From the NCBI GenBank assembly GCA_000711775.1, contig ARYC01001234.1, forward strand, positions 27,933 through 91,932: 64,000 bases of DNA. The letters run 5' to 3'. Origin of the DNA: Oxytricha trifallax. Its lineage: Eukaryota > Ciliophora > Spirotrichea > Sporadotrichida > Oxytrichidae. The notes under the pieces were generated by a model, which searched no databases, was not told the origin of the DNA, and worked only from the letters and a program-made list of their open reading frames with translations. Position 1 is the stretch's first letter. The number at the start of each line of letters is the position of its first letter. Made by a program: the position numbers and the translations under genes. Shown piece by piece: positions 1 through 10,600 of this stretch.

Positions 1-698
1 CTTAGTGCCAGCCCCTGCATCTATGTTCATCTCGTCTGGCTTTTAGAAATCTTTGAAGAGTCTCTTACTCAATTCATGCTTTACTTGAGACTTTTCTCTC
101 TCTGTTTAATTTGCTGCGCTCTTTCATCAAGTAAATAGCAGTGCCAGGTTTTTCTATAAAGTTAGAAGACTAAGCTTACTAGAGATGAATGGATGCTTCT
201 GCAGTTCCTAGAGCCAGGTGTCGCTGATTTTAATTCCCTGCTTCTCTTTTTCTTCAGGAGAGATGCTATAGCGTTTCTTGTGAGCTTCTTAAATTACTTC
301 ATTTAAGTACTCAGGTTTCAGAGTTCCAAGGACGCCAAAGAAGAAGTTTCTCTCTGGCAACTTATTAGAGAGTTGCAGCTTTTATGAAAGGTAGAGAGCA
401 ACATCTGGATCACTCATAGCATCATCATAGAGGTTTGTTATTGAGATTTTAGGGTAGTTAGGTATCTCGATCATTCTGATTTCATTAGACTTAAAAGCTT
501 TTTTTCTTCACTTAGCAATGCCTTTAAAAATGATATTTTTGTCCCCTCCTGTGTTTGCAAGAACAATCCAACTATAGTTAATAAGTTAATTATAAGTAAA
601 AACTTACCTTGCTATGCCAAGTATCTGTAAAGATCTTCTTTACTTCTGACTTTATCTATTAAATCTTGAGATTAAATTCTCTACATTGCATCATTCAT
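1..698 (-). CDS. TBE 22-kDa protein gene (3' truncated by window edge, one frameshift)
   Basis: Minus-strand ORF equal to the TBE 22-kDa gene; function unknown in the family. The first ATG of copy 2 is ATA here, so translation would start at the next in-frame ATG (696-698). Two putative introns are conserved in copies 1 and 2: 36 nt at 572-607 (GTAAGT...ATAG) and only 26 nt at 154-179 (GTAAGC...CTAAC...ATAG); removing them joins the frames. A run of seven A (about 500, read on the minus strand) is one base short of the frame kept in copy 2, so this copy is frameshifted or the base is an assembly error. Key string near the middle: NKLPERNFFFGVL. Confidence 0.8.
2..88 (+). CDS. TBE 42-kDa transposase, 3' tail only
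   Basis: The last 28 codons before TGA at 86-88 read in the same frame as the C-terminus of the transposase of copy 2 (26691-26777), with nearly the same sequence. This tail overlaps the 3' part of the 22-kDa gene on the other strand. The catalytic core lies upstream of the window. Ciliate code (TAG = Gln) is needed. Confidence 0.6.
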
Positions 699-1268
699 AG
701 ACTCTATCTTGCTTCCTCTTTTTAGAAATGTTAATGAAATTTAAAATTATGGATATCCATTCTGAACTTACTAAAATTTTACTACTAAATAGGGAGATCC
801 ACTTGGAGGTCAACCTGAATCAGATAAATAGATAAAGATGGAGGAACTTTTTCCAAGTTTCAGAGTTTGAAATCCATTTTATCAAACTTTCTCCATTAAA
901 TTGCTCCTAATAATAATTAATTTAATTAGGTGGTGCTCCTAATTTATTTAAAACTTAATTAGGGGTTAAATCAAAGTTAAAAACCGTATTAGGTGGTGCA
1001 TTAAAAAAATTAAAGTTTAAAACCTCCCCTATTTATTTACAAGTACAGATTAGGAGCACCACCTAACTTTACAAAACAAATTTAGATGCATTTTAATGTA
1101 TAAAATGGATGAAATAGTATATAAATTATCTCTAATGTTAAAAAATATAAAACTAATGTCTCGCACTCAGTTCCCATTAAACCTCTCTGAATCTTTGAGG
1201 ATATGCTCTTGATTGTGTATAAAGGTAGAATTTAAACAGCTTATAAAATTATTAATAGTACTTATAAA

Positions 1269-2699
1269 ATGAGCAGCAACTTACTTAGAAAAGCGGAATT
1301 GCTTGGTATTAGCCAGCAAAAATTTTCTTTGATTAATTAAAAGAAAATTGAGACTTGTGATGCCTCTACCTAATATGAACCTGAAATTCTCTAACCTTAG
1401 GTCTCAGACTTTGAATAGTAATTCAGTTGTTAAATAGAAATGCAGAGCTAAGAAATTCAATGCGAAGTTCCAATAAAAATGGTTGAAGAGGAGGAAGAGA
1501 AAAAAGAAATTAAAGCATTACATTTATGTGAAGAGTGTGAGAAGAACTTCACTTATAAATCTGCTCTTAAGCGTCATATCTTAGAGTAGCATTCTAACAA
1601 GCCAAAGCTCTATCTTAAGCATGATAAGATAGATGGAAAATATTTTTGCCCTTATTGCAATAAGCAATATAACCATTCAAGGGATTTAAAAGTTCACCTA
1701 TAAAACCATCATTGCAAGAAGTTTGAAGTCATAGATCCTGAGACTGGTGAGGTCTTCCTTCAAAAAAGAAAGCCAAGAGACCCTTTAGAATCCTTGGAAC
1801 AAAGAGTTAAGAAAGAAAATAAGCTTATTAAAGCAGTGAGAAACCTTCCAGCTTCTGAGATAGTTAAAATCACTCTGAAGATACAAGCACTAAAGCTTCC
1901 AATTTTAAATGTAATTGAAAGTGATCTTATACTTGAGGACAAGTTTGAGAAAAAGGTCATAACTGATAAGCAGTTCGCATACAAGATTTATCCATTCAAC
2001 TACTTTAAATGCGATGACAAGTATCAAATGGAATTTGTCAATGAGTACTAAGCTCTTACTAAAGCAAGGGATAGACAGTGCAGATTTATAATTAAGCTCG
2101 ATGCAATACTGCTTGCTCAAGATCATGTTGCTTTTCGTCTCCCTCTATATTAAATGACTTTAAGAGACTACATATAAGATTAAAGGATTCCAAAGTAGCT
2201 ACCCCTTATTCTTACAAATGTTTGCAAAGGCATTGAAGAGCTGCACACTTTAGGGTATGTCCATAGAGACTTGAAGCCAGAGAATATTATGCTTGATTTT
2301 TCACCTCTCAGAGTAGTAATAATTGATTTCAATAGATCATAAAGAGTTGAAGATTCAGGACTTGGCAACGTTTTTAGTACTCCTGGATACTTTCCAGAAA
2401 GGGAGGACTGGAGAGATGGTGATATTAAGTGGGACGTATGGGCTCTAGCAGAAATTATTGCTGAATGCGAAATGCCAAGAAATGATTATTAAAGCTGTAA
2501 GAGGGAGAAAGATTCAAAGCAGAGAATACAGCAATATTTAGACTAGAATAAGATAAAAGGTAAAATGAAAGATATGGCTGAGTAGATAATCATTAAACCT
2601 AACCATAGAGCGGAGCATACAATAGACTAAATTGTAAGCTGGATAGGAGAAATAAAGTTTAGAAAGTTGCCCCTTGACTCAAAAGTATTGTTTGAGTGA
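1269..2699 (+). CDS. TBE 57-kDa zinc-finger/protein-kinase-like protein, intact
   Basis: A 476-codon ORF open throughout in the ciliate code (many TAA/TAG as Gln), ending TTTGAG-TGA. Start chosen because MSSNLLRKAELLG aligns with the starts of copies 4 and 5. Two C2H2 fingers lie at residues about 87-108 (CEECEKNF) and 127-150 (CPYCNKQY), followed by a basic linker. The C-terminal half is kinase-like: HRDLKPEN at about residue 331, then VIIDFNR in place of the usual DFG, and GYFPEREDW..WDVWALAEI as the subdomain VIII-IX region. A glycine loop is not evident, so catalytic activity is uncertain. It is the only undamaged and uninterrupted 57-kDa copy in the window, which suggests this TBE is young or under selection. 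Confidence 0.9.
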
Positions 2700-2744
2700 A
2701 TAGTAAAAATAAAACACCTCTAATACACACAAATATTCAATATA

Positions 2745-2859
2745 TTTAAACATTAAACCCCTACATAAACCCTATTAAAACCCTAATAAAGTATGCACTA
2801 ATAGTCTACTTTTATCAATCAAAAACTCAATCAAACTACTGAAAGGGTTTTGGGGTTTG
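2745..2859 (+). repeat. TBE right terminal inverted repeat with G4T4 telomere-like end
   Basis: The stretch from ACATTAAACCCC to GGTTTTGGGGTTTG is the inverse of the left end of copy 2 (25426-25540), including the shared block with GCACTAATAGTCTACTTTTA. The outermost bases are telomere-like, the hallmark of TBE elements. Confidence 0.9.
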
Positions 2860-2862
2860 ATT

Positions 2863-4220
2863 CTTTGATCAATAATTTTAAGTAGAGTGCCTCCTTATTA
2901 ATATTCCAAAAAGAAATATATGAATTCTGAGTCCTCATATATCTTTTCCAGTCTCATTAAATTATAATTTATCATTTTAAGTTGTTGTAATTAATTGCTT
3001 TTAATTGCCAAATATATTATACCTTCAAACATTATATAAAATCAACTTTCATAATATTAGGTGAACTATTTAGTTTATAGTGAGAAAATATTTCTTATTT
3101 TAGAAGTTTTCTATAGGTATCATCATTTTGAAGAAACTTCCTTTATATATTTTTTACCGCATACTATCTATCATTGTTTATATCTACAACTTCAGAGTCT
3201 TCATCTTGAAGCTAAATATTTTTAATATTCATATTTTAATTTTAAATTGAATAATATAATTATTGGATAAGCTCATCTTTTGATAAATGCCAATCAACTA
3301 AAAGTACAGTAGACTATATTCCTACTCCTAAGCATTTCCCAATGCGTAAATTAATTTAAATCAAATTAATATAGTGTTTCAAAATAAAATATATATTAAA
3401 TTCTAAGAGTGACTCTAGTTAAATGACAATACTCTGTAAGTAAGTAAATATTTTTTATATTGCTCTCTGTCTGATATTTGAATTACGTACTTGTTATCTA
3501 ATGCTGTCAAATTATATTAATTCATCTCGCCTCTAATAATGATAAAAATATTTTCTCAAAACCTCAAACCCCTCCTCTATTTTTTACCTCTTATTTAATA
3601 TAGATATATTAAATTATAAATGTCAATTTTATCACTAATTAACCATGTCTCTTGTGATACTTTGCATATAAAAATTCCAAACTGAGCTATTTCACAGCTA
3701 TATATTTATTATTTTTTTCTAATTAACTATTCTTTTAAAAAAGTAAAAGTGTGGTATCGAGCACTCCAATTACTCTTTTATCTTAACTTCCTCTAAATAC
3801 CTTAATAAATAAATAAAATTATTGAAAATAAATGTTTTTTTATATAATAAAACTTTTATTATATAATTCCTTTTTGGAAGAATTTACTTCATTAAGGGGT
3901 AGGTTCATTAATGATTAACTATGAAAGCTTTTATCGCAAAAATGTAATAAATTATAATAATTTTATTTGGTTATTGCTTCTATATATCATTAATAAATTA
4001 TCTTTTATTATTTAGTAATTGTTATTATTTCTTTTGCAATAACTATGCATCTTCTTACATTGCTTTACAGTTTCCTTGATCTAAAGCACGAAAGAATTAA
4101 TGACAACCTGACAATTTTTCAGCTTGAATCTATCAAATTAGTTTACATCTTACAAGCCCCTGAAATCTTTTCTATCAAGATCGAACAGATAATTATTAAA
4201 AGTTTGATTGAGTTTTAAGT
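2863..4220 (-). CDS. Protein kinase gene, N-terminal MDSs, cut by TBE copy 1
   Basis: Minus-strand coding islands separated by AT-rich IESs, read in ciliate code. From the 5' side: 4220-4020 (NNYLFDLDRKDFRGLQ...), about 3685-3620 (FICKVSQETWLISDKIDIY), 3545-3480 (LTALDNKYVIQISDREQYKK), 3355-3255 (RIGKCLGVGIQSTVLLVDW, a glycine-loop-like stretch), 3215-3050 (DRQYAVKNIQRKF with the lysine motif, then a helix C and NSSPNIM), and 2965-2863 (EDSEFIYFFLEYQQGGTL, a typical kinase hinge). The catalytic loop and the rest of the gene must lie beyond the TBE, left of the window. The WLISD...YVIQIS part could be a PH-like domain (inference). The order of segments appears unscrambled. Confidence 0.7.
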
Positions 4221-4713
4221 TCATAGCGTAAAAATTATATTAATAATAAATATTGTATATATCTATAAAGAAGTGGCAACTGCACATTACATAATTAAAA
4301 ATATTATATATATATAAATCAATAATAATTTCAAATTATCATAAGAATTAAATCATTTTATAGCTTTAAAGCATAAAAAGATTATTTAAAATTAAATTAA
4401 ATTATTTGCAGCAATATATTAAATTATTTATAAAAGATAATCGCGTTAAGACATAAATATAAAGTTTTAAAACTTATTTTATTAGACATCAATATATAGA
4501 TATATTAAATTTTTATTTTTATGTATTTATCATTAATTAAGTAATAATTAGTTTAAAGTACTTCTATATGCATAATTGGAAAATTAGAGGAAAAAACAGA
4601 GAGACATATTTAATAATATAAATAAAAATACTATCTAATAAGTGAAAAAAATTATAGTAACATTACTGCTGGATAAGTTTGATATTAAAGCTAATATATT
4701 TCGATAATTATAC
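4221..4713. other. AT-rich non-coding stretch
   Basis: About 490 bases of AT-rich sequence with short TA runs. I see no open coding segment in either strand under the ciliate code. Likely intergenic or IES DNA. Confidence 0.5.
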
Positions 4714-5132
4714 TATTGTAGAAATACATTTGAATTTGGAAAATTAATTATAATTAAATTAATAATAAATCAAAATCGTGGCAGTTAAAGTAGGCCAATT
4801 TAAACGATCTTGGGCTCATTCGATAGAGAATTCAAAATTAGCTGGACTTTGTTATTGGCGGTACTATTTTATCGCATCCATGGAGCGAGATAACTTGAGT
4901 TTAATTAAACACCTCTAAATTCATTAAATTATACCCTCACATTAAACTCAAGTTATCTCGCTCCAGGGATGCGATAAAATAGTACCGCCAATAATAAAGT
5001 CCAGCTAATTTTGAATTCTCTATCGAATGAGCCCAAGATCGGTTTAAATTGGCCTACTTTAACTGCCACGATTTTGATTTATTATTAATTTAATCATAAT
5101 TAATTTTCCAAATTCAAATGTATTTCTACAAT
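4714..5132. mobile_element. Foldback (MITE-like) palindrome, 419 bp
   Basis: The left arm (4714-4903) and right arm (about 4942-5132) are near-perfect inverse copies around a loop of about 38 bp. Termini read ATTGTAGAAATACATTTGAA inward from both sides. It encodes nothing. The first 20 bases resemble the ends of the helicase-bearing element at 49977-51076, so it may be a non-autonomous relative. Confidence 0.85.
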
Positions 5133-5265
5133 ATTAAATGAATTTAACTATCATTCTATTTTAAATTTAGTCAAAATTTAAAATAATCAATTTTATTTAT
5201 AATTTACTGCAAAATTTATTAAGTTTATAGTAAATATCTATCAGCTCAGATTTGATTGAAATAAA

Positions 5266-7640
5266 ATGCAAAAAGTAGAACAGTTCAAACATAAATCTCC
5301 TCTTCCAGACAGAGAGAACACAATTGATAATATTGGCAGTGAGAGATCTAAGCTTGTGATTTCAGGTGATGGACTTGAAGAAGACGAACTCAGACTTGAT
5401 AATCTTATGCAATATATATTTTAATCTTTTTAAAAATTATTAAGAGATTTGTTTATATGTAAAAAGTGATTTAATAGTTAATCTGTTGGTGTCAAAGAAA
5501 TCTCAAAGAAAGTGTACTAACATGGGCAGAAAAGAGACATTATATCCTTCAAAATTACTAACTTGTACTTATGATTACTCCTATGCAGTTTCATATTATA
5601 AATCTAAAATGAATATTAAATTGAATATTATGATTATCTTAAATCATCATAATATTATTTAATGTTCATATTTGGTAGACTTTAAACGTATATTTTATTT
5701 TTTGAATTACACTTCTAATAGAACTATACAAGAGAATGGACACCTATAAAAACTATATAAAAAAATTAAATTAAAGAAAATATTAACATATTATTTATTA
5801 TTTTTAACCTGTTACTACAATGATGATCACACTTACATGCCCGTTTTTATAGAGTATGGTCCTGAAGAGATGATAAACCAAAATAATAAATGCAATAATA
5901 TCATATATATTTATAATAAAAGCAAAGATATACATTACTCACAATAAATTAATAGTAATTTACCTTTAGAAATATATAAGCTGTTTTACTTAAAAAATGG
6001 ATGAAAAAAGCTAATTTTGAAATTAATAGAGGACATAAGATGTTTATATAATGATAATATAAATGGGGGTAAAATTATTCGAAATTTAATATTATGATAT
6101 AATTATTAAATTTAATTATTAAAATTTGGCTTCATGCAGTAACTGCCTTCTCTATAAAATTGAATTATTATTTAATTTTAAAATGTATTCATACATAGCA
6201 TTTCTTTATAATTTTTTGCATGAATCTATACCCTGAAACCCAGATATGATGAAAAATCGTCAATTGTTGATAAGACTTTGTACATATTATGAAAAATTAA
6301 AGACAATCAGAATTGGAAATCTTAATATTCCATTTGAAGAAAGTAAGCTGCTTTACATTTTTTACATATATTGTCTATTTTAAATTGGTTTTTTCATATT
6401 ATATTTTTTTAATTATATTAATTCAATATAATATTGCGCATACTTATTTTTCAAATCTTAGAATAAAATCTAACACTTTTTTTTATAGTTCGTTTCTTCT
6501 GAAGGAATTATAATTACTTAAAATCAATGTTATATATAATTTTAATTTTAATATAAAAATTATTTACTTGGTCCTAGCTAGTGAGAAGCAAATTTGGATT
6601 TTCACATACCATTAAATTTAAAATGCGAAATATTATGATGCCCATAGTTATGTTGACTGCTCTGACTTCCATATCTAAGTTAAAATATAAAAATTAAATA
6701 TTATAAAATAAATGAAAAATAGTATAAAATACAATACAGAAAATATTAAATATTAAATTATTTAAGTTTTTAACACGAGGCAAAGAATTATGGGGTTATA
6801 TACTTAGCAATTTTATAATGATGATTATGGATATTAGATAATCATAGTATTTGAGTCAAAAGAATATAAACTAGACTTTAATATGCTTAAATTGGAAGAT
6901 GGTCCAAGTTTTATATTTTCAAATAGAATTTGTTTATATTTTATGTGATATATATTTAATTACTGATTTTTAAAGTTAGGACAATACAAACAAACTACTT
7001 TCTTAATCTTTTAATTTCTTAAATATTACTGTAATTTTTCACTCAAAATTTCTAATGAAATTTGATATTATTTTTAACTTTACAAATTACAATGTAAATT
7101 ATATAACTAAAATCTTAAGCAGTTAGCAGATATATTCCCAAGAGACAGTAGATACACAGATTACAAGCCAATCAGAAAGCTATGTTACAAAGTAGTCAAC
7201 TAAACGTATTATATTGAATTTAATTATTGAATAAATATCTGCTATTACAGTCAGTGAAAACAATAAAGCTGATCTCTATTCCAACATTTTTTTATTGCTT
7301 AATCTTTAACTTGAGATAATTTTTTATGATAAAATAATATTTTTACTTTATTTTATGTATTTAACTAAATAAGAATATTATCTAAATGATAAGCTGAATT
7401 ATAATGCTTTTTCAATAGAAAAAATCTATATTAATGTTTTATTTAAAAATGGAATGTATCTATGACGATTTTTGAAACTTAAATTCACTTATTAATAAAT
7501 CAAATTATATTTTTTATTTTTTATATCATATACATTCCCTTTAGATAATTATAAACTATTTATATAATTAAACATGGCTCCCAAATAGTAATATATAGAT
7601 CATACTGTGAAAACGATGCCGAAATAAATATTTATTTTTA
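5266..7640 (+). CDS. Unrecognised gene in about ten small MDSs
   Basis: Starts at ATG 5266 (MQKVEQFKHKSPLPDREN). Coding segments separated by AT-rich IESs follow in order: 5266-5410, about 5480-5570 (VGVKEISKKVYQHGQKRD), 5708-5765, 5815-5882 (YNDDHTYMPVFIEYGPEEM), 5998-6050, 6225-6290 (TLKPRYDEKSSIVDKTLY), 6772-6925 (FYNDDYGYQIIIVFESKEY), 7117-7215 (QLADIFPRDSRYTDYKPIRK), 7240-7330 and 7565-7630 (HGSQIVIYRSYCENDAEI). No family is recognised. Segments run in one direction and look unscrambled, but exact pointers and the 3' end were not resolved. Confidence 0.55.
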
Positions 7641-7699
7641 AAATATATTTATTCTGCACATATTTATACGATATTTTTTCAACAATATTTAATTGAGAA

Positions 7700-10600
7700 A
7701 TGAGCATGTTGTCATTCTCCTTTAAACTTGACGAAACCTTGGAAGAAGAAGATCAAATCGGTGATAGCAGTTTAAAGCAATCTTAAGTTTAATGAGAGAG
7801 AAAGAATTCTGCTTCAAAGAATAAAAAAGAATTTATATATAATTAAATTTAATTGTAATATTATTATATATATATATATATAGATTTGCAAAAATGATAA
7901 AGATTTTAAAACTATGATAAATTTTATATTTTAAATTTATATAAGAATAAAGCTCCATAAGGTATATAGATTAAGGCAATGACGAAGATAGAAGAAAAGA
8001 ATTATGAAGTCGATGAAAATCTCAATAAAATTATTTATAATACTAATATTCATAAAATTAATTGAGATAAGGTTTCTAATTATCCCTAAATATATTTGTA
8101 AATAATAATAAAATTAAATTGAAGACATAGGGGAGAAATAAATTTAATATGATTATGTGTTTATCAAGCACAAGGGAGAAGAGAATATTTCATTTGAGTA
8201 AAAGGAAGAAATATTTGATGGTGCTTTCTCTCTTGATATATATAGTCCAAGATAAAATTCTATAAGATTATCAATTATTTATATTTAAATATAACAGCCA
8301 AATTCAAATTTAATTATAATTATAAATCATATATTTATATTAACATTACCTTGACATTTTTCAAAGTTTTGTGGTAAATAAAATAGATTAAACTTCAATC
8401 CATTTGATAAAACAATTTTAAAATTAAAATTTATTATTTTCTAAAAATTATTAGAGCACAGTTAGATTTTTAAAATTTTAAACTATATTTTACATAAATA
8501 TTTTGTAATCAATTTTACTCTAAATTGTATATTAAATGTTTAGCACACGGCAAATTTATATCAGCCTTTGACATTTTGAATGAGAAATTCCTTCCAAAAA
8601 TTTTGACAATGCCTGACTAAATTGAAACTATGATTTTTTACAATATACTTCAACTATAGCAATTATGAAAATGAAAGAAAGCTATGCGTTATGCTCAAGA
8701 ATTCATATTAAACTAATATATAATTCTAGATCAAACATTAAAAATAATTAAAATATTGGGTAGTTAAATACACAAACAAATTCTTAGAAGAATTTACCTT
8801 TTTAAAATTCAATTATGATTTAATAGCTTATTAATTTTATAATTAATTTAGTTCATATACTAAATTAATGGGTTTCTTTTTATCATAATTTATAAATATT
8901 ATACAATATAAAAAAAGTTAATTCTTAAGTTTTACACTTTAAGGGAATTGAATAAATTAATAAAATAATTCTGATGTATTTATCAATATCATGGATTACT
9001 TCTTCTCTAATTTAGAAATCAGTTTTAAAAAAAGATCTTGAAAACAAGGGCATAACTTGGGAATCATTTGACTTAAAATTATGCTTTTTAATTTTTAATA
9101 TTATACAAGTATATTTCAAATGTGGGAATTACATAAAACTAATCAACATTTTAGATTGAATAATTATAACTGCCAATAATTTACTTTACTGTTAATCATA
9201 TTTTATCATACATGAACTAAAGTTAAATTCAATTGTAATTTATTATTATTACTTATCATAAAATATTCTACTATATATTTTTGCCCTATACATACATAGT
9301 TTTAAAACAAACGTTAATCAACTAGAAACTTAATGTACCTTTTATAAATGAATATATAAATAATTTTGATTGACATCGTATAAAATAGGATGTTGTATTA
9401 GTAGTAATTAATTGAACTAATAATTGCAGAATAGATATAAATACTTTTAAATTTGCATTACTTATAAAATTAGCTAAAAATATTCACTAATGACACTATA
9501 AAAAATATTGTGCATATTGCACTTTTTTCTTGTTTAATGAATTTATTTAATTAGTTTTGTATGAGTTATTGCATGTGTTACTGATATAGACTCCCTTCCC
9601 CCGTATGTGATTGTTAGATTTTGGAACTGATATATAAATTACGAAGAGTTTATTAAAAAAAAAATACGATCGAGTTTCAGGAGAATTGTGGCATTTATAT
9701 GTCAGTTGAATCATTGAGAATGCCGATGAGCACGACTCTTTCATATTTTTCTCAAGATGACTGTAAGCAAAACATTCACAGAAATCATATTGCAGACATT
9801 CACCATAAAGTCACTCAATTGCCAGTCAATAAAATTCTCTCATTTTTTTTATATATTTAGTTTTATTAAATTATAAATTACAACTGAATTAAACTTTAGT
9901 TCATGTATGATAAAATATTATTAAAAGTAAAGTAAATTATTGGCTGTTATAATTATTCAATTTAAAATGTTGATTAGTTTTATGTAATTTCCACATTTGA
10001 AATATACTAGTATAATAATAATAGAAAGTTTTTATTATATAATTAATACAATAAAATCTTAAATAAATTGACTTTAAATACACCCATACTTTGTACATTG
10101 AAACTATATTATTATTATTTAATTTTTATATAGAAGATTCAAATACCATTATTGAAATATATATTGATGAGCCTAAAATCAGCCCAGAGCCCTGGTTCTT
10201 AGTATATAATGGGGATGAGATTAAATTGATGTATAAATCCACTATAGTACATAAAGTTCCTCTTCCATCATCTCCAATTTCATCTTATTTAAAAATAATT
10301 ATAATAAATAAATCATTAATACTTTTAATTTAAATTTATCTGTTGCTAGATATTATCATGTTGGTGACACTCCTACAGAAAATCAATTTATATTAATATA
10401 GTTCCTTTATTTATAATCAGGAATTTATTGAAAAATTATATCAAATCATAACAATACTAGTAAAGAAAATAGTGTTTAAGGAAATATATAATTAAAAATT
10501 GGAGCAACTTTTAATTGTGATTAACAGTTAGGGAAAACATACTTTATGCAACTTGAAGAATTCGGAATAAGTAGGGTAAAATAAAAATAAAAATAAAAGT

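Larger units (their letters stand above)
1..2859 (+). mobile_element. TBE transposon copy 1 (right part, runs off window start)
   Basis: This is the right two thirds of a TBE element. It holds the tail of the 42-kDa transposase ORF (+), most of the 22-kDa gene (-), an intact 57-kDa zinc-finger/kinase gene (+) and the right terminal repeat, which ends in GGGGTTTG before an ATT (2860-2862) that fits the ANT target used by TBEs. Gene order and orientation match full-length copy 2 at 25426-31615. The left end lies outside the window. It interrupts a host kinase gene whose coding segments start at 2863 on the minus strand. TBEs are eliminated from the developing macronucleus. Confidence 0.95.

Noticed and set aside
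2850..2859. Chromosome end (telomere) in the window
   Set aside because: The G4T4 repeats are internal ends of TBE transposons with flanking target triplets, not true telomeres.
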